Of a stretch of DNA of 64,000 nucleotides, positions 57,700 through 64,000 are shown one piece after another. A model generated the notes under the pieces. It was given only the letters and a program-made list of their open reading frames with translations. It had not been told where the DNA came from and searched no databases. Both the position numbers and the translations under genes were made by a program. Source of the stretch: Echinometra lucunter. Taxonomy: Eukaryota; Echinodermata; Echinoidea; Camarodonta; Echinometridae. The stretch covers positions 36,871,662 to 36,935,661 of the forward strand of contig CM057153.1 in the NCBI GenBank assembly GCA_029962745.1, written 5' to 3'. Every line of letters starts with the position of its first letter. Position 1 is the stretch's first letter.

Positions 57700-60600
57700 A
57701 TGTAAGTGCTTTTTATCAGGGTACAAATCTTCATCAGGTTTTCATAGACATACCTTCATTCAAACATTTTGGTTTTATTTGGCTAGGAAAATGAATCCTG
57801 AACTCTTACTAATAATGAAAAAACAATTAACCTAATGAGAAAATCAGCTGTGATTCAATATAATCTGACTCCGAAGACCAACTAATAGTTTTACTTTGAA
57901 GTAACACAAAAAATTTACACACACTAAAATGCTCTGTTTTATGCTCTTTCTAAATTACCTGAAGCTTGAAAGGGAACACATGCATCACAAAAGGGTAATC
58001 TTAAAACAAAACATACCATCTTTGGAAGCATCATGACTGGGTTCCTGCTGGGTCTATGCTCTTCTAAATTACCTAAAGCTTGAATTTAGGGAACAAATGC
58101 ATCACATAAGGGAAATAAGAAAAAAAAATCATACCATTTTTGGAAGCATCCTGACTGGATTCCTGCTGGGTCCCTTCACTTACAGGGGTAGCTGCTGCTT
58201 CCTCCACCATCTGGTTCTCTTGCTGGACTCCATCTTCATTATCTTCTTTCGTTTTCTGCACATTGTCCCCTGCATTGATGTCAGGCATATCCTCTGGTCC
58301 CGCAGCTAAACCCTCTACAGGTGGTGGTGGTGGTGGTTCCACTGCATCTTGCTTCACAGGAACATCCACAGGAACATCCTCAGGAACATCCTCAGGAACA
58401 TCGGCAGGAGCAGGTGCACTAGATGAAGAAGGATCTATTCCAGCATCAGCTATGGTCTCCAATGTCTCAACCTTTTCTTCTTTTTGGTTTCCTTCCCCAG
58501 CTTGGTCATCACGAGGTCCAAGTTCAGTTGACAGGGTTTCTGTTTCCTAAACATCACAAACACATCAAACAATTCCAACAGTATTAACATGCTGTACCTG
58601 AATTCAGACAACACATTTAATAAAATATAATTGTGTGGAGTATAAATCTACAAAAAATATAAAATTAAGGAAATGGCTTGGGTGGGTGTTTGCTATGATT
58701 GATTTTAATTACCCGGTAATCAACTTAATGTAGAAAAGGGGAAAAAAGTACTGGCACTGTCATATTTAGGTTGTATTTTTCAATTTGTTTTTTCTTCAGT
58801 CATACATGTATTGTTCTGTAAAAGATAAAGAAATGCATAGGAGGGAGAAGTTATAATTTATCACTGTCAAAGTCAATGGCCTGAATTCACAAAGGTTTAC
58901 TTTAAACCATAGTCTAAACTATGGTTTATGTAAATAAAATAAGCATAAATGATAGTAAAAAAGCGTATATACATGTAAGCATAAGTGAGCGTATAAAAGT
59001 GCATTACTGCCTACCCATTGGATGAGATGACATGCACGTTTTACACTTTGGGAGGTTTAAACCAGTTTCAATGTGGTTTAAATATACATCTCTTTTGTGA
59101 ATTGAGCCAATGTCAGAAAATTAAAAAAAGAACTTCTTCTACAAATATATATCCACTGGCTGTGCATAGATCTGCATGTGCCTTTCTGCTGAGAAACATT
59201 ATATCATCTTCCTTTTCTTTTTCTTCTCCACCTTCTTGGTAACTACTTACTTCTGCTTCATCTGCACTGGCATAATCAGACTCTTCATCTTCATCTAAGA
59301 TTGTATCACTTTCCTGCATGCAGTGTATTAGAAATGAACATTAAAAATACATGAGAGTGTGCTGATCTTAGTTTGAGTAAAAAAAAAATTGGAAAAAGGG
59401 CAATTTCAGCAATTCCATGTTCAAGCCTTAAAGAGAAGCTTGAGTTCTAAAGGTAAAAAATAATTTGCGAGCTTTCTCATTCCTTCCATGTCAGTTACGA
59501 AGAATATCATAGTAAAAAAGTCCCTTACAAAGGATTGCTTTTCAAATGCCCTCATATTGGAAATAGGACCCCCCCCCCAAAAAAAAAAATAACCGAAAAG
59601 TTTGGGCATAACATTCATGCCAGATTTGTGTGTGGTCACGTATAGTCATTTCTTTGTGCAGTACAAGTAACTTTGGGTGAAAGTAAATGAATTTCTTATC
59701 AATTTGATAATCTTGAAATCTCACACTAGACACCTGTGTTTATATACAACTAATCTAACTCTCTCAGTTGCTTCGGAACAATTTCTTTCACATTATGATC
59801 GCATGACCAGAACTCCAGTTTATCTTTAAAATGTCATCTTTCATGTAAGCACTCTTGACACATTTGTGTCAGGGGTCAGCAAGTAAGTGCCAACCACAAC
59901 CTTGTTTTAAAAAAAACAAAAAACAAAAAACAAAAAAAATAGTTAATGTTTTTTAGCAGTACAGTGGGTCAACGCATGATAGGTCAGGCCTGGTCGGCAC
60001 AAATCTTGCCATAATAATCAACTCATTGATTGTGGGCATCAACGGAAAGACAAGACAAGAAATCTTGCATTGCAAGTATGTTCATTATGAGTTTGCAGAC
60101 ATGGGAGGATATATCATGGCTATTTCTGGGAGATGACCTCCTCTTTATTCTTCTTTTCTCTTTCTTCATCATCTTCTTCTTCTCCTCCTTTTTTGTTCTT
60201 CTTCTTCCTTCTCCTTCCTCTTCTCTTTCTTCTTTCTCCTTCTCCTCCCCCTTCCTCTTCTTCAAGTGAGTTTGTTTCCTACAAGTCTGCAACTGAGGAT
60301 TAATGCAGAATCTTTATTACCTTCTCCTTTTTTGACACAGAGATATTACATTATAGTTTCACCTCAAGGTTAAACAACAATCTCCTCTGCTCTGGGCAGC
60401 AACTCTGACACATCTAACGTGAACTTTATGTAGTCTAACTGTTAGTGTTAGAGGAAATTCTTGTTTAAACTTTAACCTGAAGGCAAGACTCCCTTTTGCG
60501 ACAGCCACCCAACCAACGAACTAGTTCTGTGCACCCAACATGCAAGGTGTGCTTTATTCCGTTGCGTTAGCAAATTTGGGTGGCTGTCGCAAAAGGAAGA

Positions 60601-61223
60601 CTTTCCAACCTGAATGCAATGTGAAATAATGGGGAGAACATGAACTTTATTTCTAATGGATTCCACAACTTCTACTGCACTTCAGACAGTGCCACTGTAC
60701 TACTGGAACTATTAAATAGAGCACTGAGCTGCTAGCTGCTGCATGCATGATCATGATGCAGGACAGGAAAAAAATTCATGGGGGCTCGGGGCGAATTCGC
60801 CCCCGAAACGCCAAAAAGAGCCCTGGAAAACTAAAAAAGAGCCCCTGAAATTCTCATAGGGTCCAATGTAAACTGTAATACAATGTAGACAACTTGGGTG
60901 GGTGGGCTCAAAGAGTAGCCCCGGAAAAAAAAAAAATTAATTTTTTCCCTGCAGTGTAACATCACTAGCGCACGTATTGTCATTGAAAGCGCATAGCCTG
61001 TACACACTAACGTTACTCGTTAACACAGCACACAGTGCACGGCCAGGATGCCGGTAAAGAACGTCAATAAAAATCTTGTTTTTGACAGACATATACCGTC
61101 TCAAATTAACCACGTTATAATTATAATTATATTCACATCTCCTGAGCTGTTGATGATTTCTTCTTCTGCCTTAGTCTCACTGTCATCCAGCCGAACTCGT
61201 CTTCGACGCCGCCTGTCCGCCAT
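47512..61223 (-). CDS. CASC3: CASC3 / Barentsz (MLN51), exon junction complex core subunit (gene span, 12 coding exons)
   Basis: CASC3 clamps eIF4A3 on spliced mRNA with MAGOH-RBM8A and acts in mRNA localisation, translation and nonsense-mediated decay. Twelve GT-AG coding exons (61223-61137, 59313-59251, 58546-58135, 57655-57264, 56522-56395, 55533-55255, 54086-52822, 52059-52010, 50360-50264, 49646-49425, 48923-48682, 47817-47512) join in matching phase to 1180 residues. Recognisable segments are the MADRRR start, SDYxSA acidic box, SELOR part 1 (LDDDEDRKNPQFVPRKG, residues 324-340), SELOR part 2 (LWQNEDRW to APKSSQEL, 368-393), GRPKRYSSQRQR (about 894-905) and the C-terminal GGITYY...VSSGI tail. 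Human CASC3 is 703 residues; the excess is mainly the acidic exons and the R/D/Y-rich exon 7. Confidence 0.95.
47818..48681 (-). other. CASC3 intron 11
   Basis: 864 bases. A GCGC-box/att-repeat fragment at about 48230-48275 (gtgcgctatataaatatcca followed by att repeats) resembles the 3' tail of an echinoderm SINE-like repeat. Otherwise nothing was recognised. Confidence 0.7.
48682..48923 (-). CDS. CASC3: CASC3 exon 11: proline-rich region
   Basis: Completes Gly999 and encodes residues 1000-1079 (MRPPAPGHLPSAAFFSPNHP at the start; VQHYSAVPPQ at the end), phase 0 at its 3' end. The P/Q-rich composition matches the C-terminal half of vertebrate CASC3. The acceptor is tttccctcag and the donor CAG/gtaact. 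Confidence 0.88.
48924..49424 (-). other. CASC3 intron 10, no feature seen
   Basis: 501 bases of AT-rich DNA. I see no repeat or exon. Confidence 0.8.
49425..49646 (-). CDS. CASC3: CASC3 exon 10: proline/histidine-rich region
   Basis: Completes Gly925, encodes residues 926-998 and begins Gly999. The correct frame begins QGYQNRGDYPTHTPPPQPPP and ends PDVNMHP. The longer minus-strand open frame over this stretch is in the wrong frame. The acceptor is ttgaccag and the donor CCAG/gtaaga. Confidence 0.87.
49647..50263 (-). other. CASC3 intron 9 with foldback MITE
   Basis: 617 bases containing the element 49953-50127 and a 19-T run near 49861-49879. No other feature. Confidence 0.8.
49953..50127. 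mobile_element. Foldback MITE (GGGGTGTTGCAAGAA family), copy 1
   Basis: About 175 bp with inverted ends ggggtgttgcaagaa and ttcttgcaacaccc. Repeated ttgcaattga/tcaattgcaa motifs run inside. A second element with the same ends lies at 50824-51048 in the next intron. Non-coding. Confidence 0.87.
50264..50360 (-). CDS. CASC3: CASC3 exon 9: conserved KRYSSQRQR motif
   Basis: Encodes residues 893-924 plus one base of Gly925. RGRPKRYSSQRQRGQEGPG is almost the human GRAKRYSSQRQRP motif, which anchors the assignment of the C-terminal half. Only 97 bases, so not visible as a long frame. The acceptor is gatcttttcag and the donor AGAG/gtacaa. Confidence 0.93.
50824..51048. mobile_element. Foldback MITE (GGGGTGTTGCAAGAA family), copy 2
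   Basis: About 225 bp, with ends agggggtgttgcaagaaact and its reverse complement ending ttgcaacaccccct. Internal ttgcaattgattgcaa palindromes repeat along the unit. Longer than copy 1. Confidence 0.88.
51836..51984. mobile_element. Foldback MITE (TTTCATAAAACTTGTTAT family), copy 3, inverted
   Basis: The reverse-orientation relative of the copies at 35900 and 37881. It has ggccccatttcataacactg at the left, cagccaatcagatgcaagga inside and tgtgaaatgggaccc at the right. About 149 bp. Confidence 0.85.
52010..52059 (-). CDS. CASC3: CASC3 exon 8 (50-base micro-exon)
   Basis: Completes Val876 and encodes residues 877-892 (PVEGQEESQERYDRRE), ending in phase 0. The acceptor is ttattttag and the donor GAG/gtatgc. 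It is supported by exact phase agreement with both neighbouring exons, of which exon 9 carries a strongly conserved motif. Sequence similarity of the micro-exon itself is weak. Confidence 0.82.
52060..52821 (-). other. CASC3 intron 7, no feature seen
   Basis: 762 bases, AT-rich with one A-rich run near 52350-52372. No repeat family recognised. Confidence 0.8.
52822..54086 (-). CDS. CASC3: CASC3 exon 7: large Arg/Asp/Tyr-rich region
   Basis: The largest exon: completes Arg454, encodes residues 455-875 and begins Val876. It starts PAYRQEPEPPTKESLQQ. It continues with about 320 residues dominated by R, D, Y, G, Q and S (YDDNYSKERYTDDRGQSDNR, repeated RQD/RYD/DRR units). It closes with a normal-complexity segment (EGEMEGLRNLVKELKVSMQD) and the IIEPVGVE end. 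The composition is that of an intrinsically disordered RNA-binding region; nothing of this size is present in human CASC3. Opposite-strand open frames within the exon are shadows. The acceptor is atgttacag and the donor GAAG/gtagtg. Confidence 0.92.
54087..55254 (-). other. CASC3 intron 6 with repeat
   Basis: 1.17 kb. 54655-55199 is the four-unit repeat described separately. 54087-54650 shows nothing recognisable beyond ordinary AT-rich intron. Confidence 0.8.
54655..55199. repeat. Tandem-unit interspersed repeat with gacggacgg/gcggaggcataaa end
   Basis: Four diverged units of about 131-149 bp are keyed by gttgatccatcaaatggtt (near 54667, 54801, 54932 and 55081). Each contains tgacctttgacc and tcccatatgcatacatga. 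They are followed by gggacggacggacgaacgga and ggtgggcggaggcataaa. This tail looks like a repeat I have seen across marine invertebrates; I cannot name the family. Probably a non-autonomous element with an internal tandem core. Confidence 0.8.
55255..55533 (-). CDS. CASC3: CASC3 exon 6: SELOR part 2 and RG repeat
   Basis: Completes Lys361, encodes residues 362-453 and begins Arg454. LWQNEDRWRHDRFVEEEQAP aligns with human LWKDEGRWEHDKFREDEQAPKS. This is the second eIF4A3-contacting half of SELOR, and it is followed by SSQELQDIYGMDIR. Ten consecutive RG dipeptides (414-433) and an Asp/Glu/Arg stretch come next. The RG array is absent from human CASC3 as I know it. The acceptor is ccaatcattag and the donor AG/gtaaga. 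Confidence 0.96.
55534..56394 (-). other. CASC3 intron 5
   Basis: 861 bases. An (ATA)n run at about 55645-55665 is followed by a short cacc/gcaagg segment that may be a SINE-like fragment. A TAACCCT-like stretch at 56070-56120 has degenerate gaccctaacc/ctgaccct units. No exon was recognised. Confidence 0.65.
56395..56522 (-). CDS. CASC3: CASC3 exon 5: SELOR part 1
   Basis: Encodes residues 319-360 plus two bases of Lys361, starting in phase 0. LDDDEDRKNPQFVPRKGPYY aligns with human LDDDEDRKNPAYIPRKGLFF. In the human protein an aromatic residue in this FF pair stacks on RNA in the EJC; here the pair is Tyr342-Tyr343. The acceptor is atattctag and the donor CAAA/gtaagt. Only 128 bases. Confidence 0.97.
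56523..57263 (-). other. CASC3 intron 4, no feature seen
   Basis: 741 bases without recognisable repeat or exon; open frames on both strands have no similarity. Confidence 0.8.
57264..57655 (-). CDS. CASC3: CASC3 exon 4: acidic region
   Basis: Completes Val188 and encodes residues 189-318. It is Glu-rich with repeated EEGE/LEEGELEE units and ends DEERGSGDGE in phase 0. Vertebrate CASC3 has a shorter acidic segment here. The acceptor is gaatttcag directly after a (CT)15 tract (57696-57666 on the minus strand), so the microsatellite is the upstream pyrimidine tract. The donor is GAG/gtatgt. Confidence 0.92.
57666..57696. repeat. (GA)n microsatellite = (CT)n on the CASC3 strand
   Basis: About 15 uninterrupted units, 10 bases upstream of the CASC3 exon-4 acceptor. 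Confidence 0.93.
57941..58172. repeat. Tandem duplication spanning the CASC3 exon-3 donor
   Basis: Two adjacent units of about 114 and 118 bp (57941-58054 and 58055-58172) start atgctcttctaaattacct and end attcctgctgggtc. The right unit contains the last about 40 bases of exon 3 and its donor. The left unit carries a diverged copy of both, so a second donor-like GATG/gtatgt lies near 58018. In the frame used by the true exon the copied segment runs into TGA, so it is probably not an alternative exon. Confidence 0.85.
58135..58546 (-). CDS. CASC3: CASC3 exon 3: acidic/proline-rich region
   Basis: Encodes residues 51-187 plus one base of Val188, phase 0 at its start (ETETLSTELGPRDDQAGEGN). Contains an in-frame 12-base repeat giving DVPEDVPEDVPVDVPV and a PPPPPP run. 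The sequence is low in conservation. Placement rests on phase agreement with exons 2 and 4 and on the acidic composition. The acceptor is gtgatgtttag and the donor AATG/gtatga. Confidence 0.88.
58547..59250 (-). other. CASC3 intron 2 with foldback MITE
   Basis: 704 bases; 58877-59109 is the element listed separately and the rest shows nothing. Confidence 0.8.
58877..59109. mobile_element. MITE with TGGC(C/T)..AATTCACAAA ends
   Basis: About 233 bp. The left end is tggcctgaattcacaaagg and the right end tttgtgaattgagcca (inverted, 14 of 16 matching). Inside are several gtttaaacc/ggtttaaa inverted motifs. Non-coding. Confidence 0.78.
59251..59313 (-). CDS. CASC3: CASC3 exon 2 (63-base)
   Basis: Encodes residues 30-50 (ESDTILDEDEESDYASADEA plus E), phase 0 to 0. 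SDYASADE aligns with the human SDYESAEDSE acidic box. The acceptor is actgcatgcag and the donor GAA/gtaagt. Confidence 0.92.
59314..61136 (-). other. CASC3 intron 1
   Basis: 1.8 kb. It contains a 10-C run at 59569-59578, a pyrimidine-rich TTC stretch (about 60145-60265), the foldback 60492-60596, and a gagcccc/gggggctc-rich stretch at 60778-60925. No further exon was recognised. Confidence 0.78.
60492..60596. mobile_element. Short foldback element (CCTTTTGCGACAGCCACCCA)
   Basis: Perfect 20 bp inverted repeats (60492-60511 and 60577-60596) flank a 65-base interior. Probably a small MITE; I cannot see a target duplication. Confidence 0.75.
61137..61223 (-). CDS. CASC3: CASC3 exon 1: start codon and basic N-terminus
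   Basis: ATG at 61223-61221. Encodes residues 1-29: MADRRRRRRVRLDDSETKAE, then EEIINSSGD, phase 0 at the donor GAT/gtgaat. Human CASC3 also begins MADRRR, which fixes the start. The purine at -3 (gaaATGG) gives a good initiation context. The gtgaat donor is weaker than the others. Confidence 0.92.
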
Positions 61224-61400
61224 TTCATTCAATTCACTTGCAAGATCGACGGCGGAGTGCAGAGGTCAAAGGTTAAAACACGCAAAAATCCCCTTCAATT
61301 CGATTCAACGGCCACGTGCGTGGCAGGAATATAATAGCAACCGGCGAAAAGTAGTTTGCGGCATAATTATATCATAGTAAATAAAAGGACGAAAACAAAA
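61224..61400 (-). promoter_or_regulatory. Probable CASC3 5' UTR/promoter zone
   Basis: Sequence just upstream of the CASC3 start, more CG-containing than the surrounding DNA (several cg dinucleotides at 61230-61345). No TATA box or initiator can be assigned with confidence; location is inferred from the gene start only. Confidence 0.35.
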
Positions 61401-61699
61401 GCTGACATTTTATTTGGCTCTTGTAAATCTGCCTCGCTTTTTTCATGAAATTATTTAATACACAAGAGTAGTATTCATAAGACATGCAAGAAGTTCCTCC
61501 CTTCCTCCCTTTTCTTTTCCTCCTCGTTTGCTTCCAGACGGAACTGAGGAGTATTCTCAAGATCAAGAAGAAGTATTATTAAACAAAGGAGCCGGGAGGT
61601 CCGCTCTGACAGATCCTTTGATACCCCTTCGATCACGAACCCTAAAAATAATCCCATGCACGCACACACACACGTACACACGTAGGATACGGTCCTCCC

Positions 61700-61730
<31 letters not shown>

Positions 61731-62433
61731 TCGTCCTTGTACTGTAGGGAACGGCCTTGCATTGATTTTTAACTTTTCCTCAAACTGTTGTATAAATTTT
61801 GTAACGCGTCGTAAAGCCTATCTGCGGCATAGACGTCTTTCTAGTTCTGTGGCATAGATCTGCGGGCTTGTAGTCTGGAAAATGAATTGTAAACACACTA
61901 TTAGAAATGTGTATTGGTACGGTGAGAAGGCCCCGCTGGCCGTACGGTGAGTGACTGTATCCCTTTTTCTTTCAGAACGAAAAATTATGTTTGTACATTC
62001 CAAGGATATACAAATTGGCAAATTTCTTTGGGGTAGGGGTGATGAACACTCCCCTGAAAAAAAAAAAAAAATGAGCCCTTAGACTATAGACTTTGCAGCC
62101 CCTAAAATGGTCGGTCTGGATATAAAAAGAAAAATAAACTTAATAAAGCGTTTAAAATAAACAAAAAATCTTGCTGGCTGAACCTTGATAACTGGCAAGC
62201 GTTTTTAATTAATTTTTTAGTTCAATACTAGCATGATGATCGGTTCCGGTGGCACCGAATGAGATGTCCATCCGGGTAAGATGACACCGGCAGATGTTAA
62301 GAACTCTCAATCGGTGACACCACCCCTTCTTAATCAAATTATTGGGCTTATTCCATATTGAAGAATGAGCGTATAGCAAGAGAGCTATTTGTTAAAATTC
62401 TTTTTTGCTTTTAGTAATAATAGGTCCACAGTT

Positions 62434-62680
62434 CAGGGGCGGCGCTACAGGGGGGTAGGGAGGCAAATGCCCCCGCCCCCATGATTTTTCAAGTGAGTAA
62501 AAATAGAAGAAAAAAGAGGAGAAAAGGAAGAAAAGGGGAGGAAGAAGAAAGAAGAGGTTGGGGAAAGAGAGGCCGGGAGCTTGCAACTATATAATACCCT
62601 ATTTGTTCATTTAAAACGTCAATAAATTTATGGGGTCATCTTGCCCCACCCCCTTTCAAAATACCCTGGCGCCGCCCCTG
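62434..62680. mobile_element. Small hAT-like MITE (CAGGGGCGGCGCTA ends)
   Basis: CAGGGGCGGCGCTA at the left and TGGCGCCGCCCCTG at the right form inverted ends closely related to the hAT element at 30152 (CAGGGGCGTCGCTAG). Flanking gtccacag and gtccactt match at six of eight positions, so the target duplication is degenerate. 247 bp, non-coding, with a purine-rich interior. Confidence 0.72.
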
Positions 62681-63774
62681 TGTCCACTTCATAGACGAGA
62701 ATTTCTGGCTGCGTAATATAGGTATATAGCGCACTTGAATATTTATTTTGAAAAAACATCTGCCCATATGTCACCTCATCCGGATGGAGATTATATTCGG
62801 AGACACCGGTGCGCAATTTTATCAAACCATGCATGATTATCAAAGTTCTCCTAATCCTCAGATTACTAGTACACACACTCATGAAAACAACAGGTCCCCT
62901 TCTTTCTATAGGGCTATTTTTATTCTCTTTGATTTGTTCCATCATCATACTTTTTTTCCGAAAGTATGGCTGAGCCAAAAGTATTCTCTTATTCGAGCAA
63001 TGCTTTGTGCTTTCCTGTCCTGCAACAACCTATACAATATTTCATTCCCGGGACAGTGTTAGGAGGCTTGACAGAGTTGCTCTGCAGGTGAAGCCCCGTT
63101 TTTTGTTTCCTCACTTCTCTCGCTCGAAAATCGCTAACCAAGCTATCACCATGATCACTGTTATAGAAAGTCCATGAAGTTGATTAAACTGTAGATCATC
63201 ATCCATCATGGATAGGGGTCCACCTCCTTTCAAATTAATTGTACCACTTTCGGCCATAGTTGATTTTAAAAAATAAAATAAAATAAAGAACAACAACAAA
63301 GAAACAAACAGACACCATGAGGCTGATTATTGTCTGAATCATTCTTCGTCGGGATACTCAAGCTAAGTTAATCGACATAGGTAGGCCTACATATACCTTT
63401 TCTCAGAATTTGTTTTCAGCATGAACCAATTAAGAACTTGACGATTTTTTTAAAAATAACATAAGGCTAAATCTGGCATCTCTCATAAACTAGACACATC
63501 CCTTAGAAGTTAACCGACTACCTGGCTCCAGTCTCTATCAGCTTACTTTGAACTGCAGGGGCCACAGTAGTGGGGGCTGGGGGCTCCAGCGCCCCCCCCC
63601 CCACACACACAATTTTATGCTTAAAATGAAAATGATAATAATAATAAAACCGTTGACAAAACGGAATAATAAAGAACGTTCCGCAGCCCATGTCAAGGAG
63701 TCAAATTCCTCAGCCCCCCCCCCCCCCCCCGTTTTTGATTCAAAACAAGAAAGAAATGGTTGCTTCAGTGGTTT

Positions 63775-63900
63775 CATAATAATAATGATAAATAATAATA
63801 ATAATTTGTTCTTGTAAAGCGCATATCACGTTATTATCTAATGTCTCTATGCGCTTCCAAACTAGGACTTTGGCTACTATTACACTTTAGCTCAAACTCT
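63775..63900. repeat. SINE-like 3' tail fragment
   Basis: An (AAT)n run is followed by ttgttcttgtaaagcgcata and tgtctctatgcgcttccaaa. The paired GCGC boxes next to AAT repeats resemble the tail of a dispersed echinoderm repeat I recall. The head with tRNA-like boxes is not visible. Confidence 0.5.
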
Positions 63901-64000
63901 TCCCTCCTCACACAACGAGATTTTTGAATGATTTCATCGAGAATGTATCCCATCAGTTCACGAGAAGACGCCGAAGATCTGCAGCGTGATCTTGATGCCC

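Larger units (their letters stand above)
61401..64000. other. DNA upstream of CASC3, repeats only
   Basis: No supported gene. It contains (AC)n followed by a T run at about 61660-61730, the hAT-like element 62434-62680, C runs at 63592-63602 and 63714-63730, and a SINE-like tail near 63775-63900. Open frames across it are low-complexity or unrelated to any family I know. Confidence 0.7.

Noticed and set aside
57251..57835. Plus-strand 194-codon Leu/Pro-rich frame
   Set aside because: Antisense of the acidic CASC3 exon 4; composition reflects GAG/GAA codons on the other strand.
1..64000. CRISPR arrays, bacterial operons, tRNA or rRNA genes, reverse transcriptase or transposase frames
   Set aside because: None were seen. 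Repeats present are tandem arrays, microsatellites and non-autonomous DNA elements, and the gene structure is eukaryotic.

Overview
This is a 64 kb piece of a metazoan nuclear genome. It is intron-rich and AT-rich, with short exons separated by kilobase introns, and it carries many microsatellites, homopolymer C/G tracts and short foldback transposons. I infer an echinoderm, most likely a sea urchin. The recurring short inverted-repeat elements with GGGCCC ends and the SINE-like tails ending in a GCGC-box look like sea urchin repeats I know, but no species-diagnostic gene is present. There is no bacterial, plasmid, viral or CRISPR content.

Two protein-coding genes are well supported, and they converge on each other. 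(1) Plus strand, 8045-39116: ten exons encode 456 residues of a calmodulin-dependent-type cyclic nucleotide phosphodiesterase (PDE1 family). They cover essentially the whole catalytic domain and the C-terminal tail to a stop codon. Every splice site is GT-AG and every exon phase matches the next. The N-terminal calmodulin-binding and autoinhibitory exons lie upstream of the window. One phase-compatible 5' exon candidate sits at 80-175. (2) Minus strand, 61223-47512: twelve exons encode a complete 1180-residue CASC3/Barentsz/MLN51 protein, the cytoplasmic core component of the exon junction complex. It runs from MADRRR to a C-terminus that aligns with the vertebrate one. The acidic N-terminus, the two-part eIF4A3-binding SELOR region, an RG repeat, a large Arg/Asp/Tyr-rich region absent from the 703-residue human protein, and a proline-rich tail are all visible.

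The 8.4 kb between the two stop codons (39117-47511) holds 3' UTR-like AT-rich DNA. Candidate poly(A) signals lie at 45055-45076 (plus) and 47145-47150 (minus). The region right of 61223 is upstream of CASC3 and holds only repeats.

The rest is repeat biology. It includes a 1.53 kb non-autonomous hAT element with perfect 15 bp TIRs and a perfect 8 bp target duplication (30152-31678), which contains an internal satellite. It also includes a piggyBac-type MITE with TTAA ends (9696-10111), six foldback elements sharing GGGCCC-type ends, two TTGCAAG-type foldbacks in neighbouring CASC3 introns, and several local tandem duplications. Three of these duplications touch or copy exon ends: a decayed copy of the end of PDE1 exon 4 at 29809-29866, a duplicated CASC3 exon-3 donor at 57941-58172, and a 12 bp-period Leu/Gln-coding minisatellite directly after the PDE1 exon-9 donor. 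The two genes have unrelated functions (cyclic nucleotide hydrolysis; mRNA localisation, translation and NMD). Nothing indicates a joint pathway, and I see no new multi-gene system.
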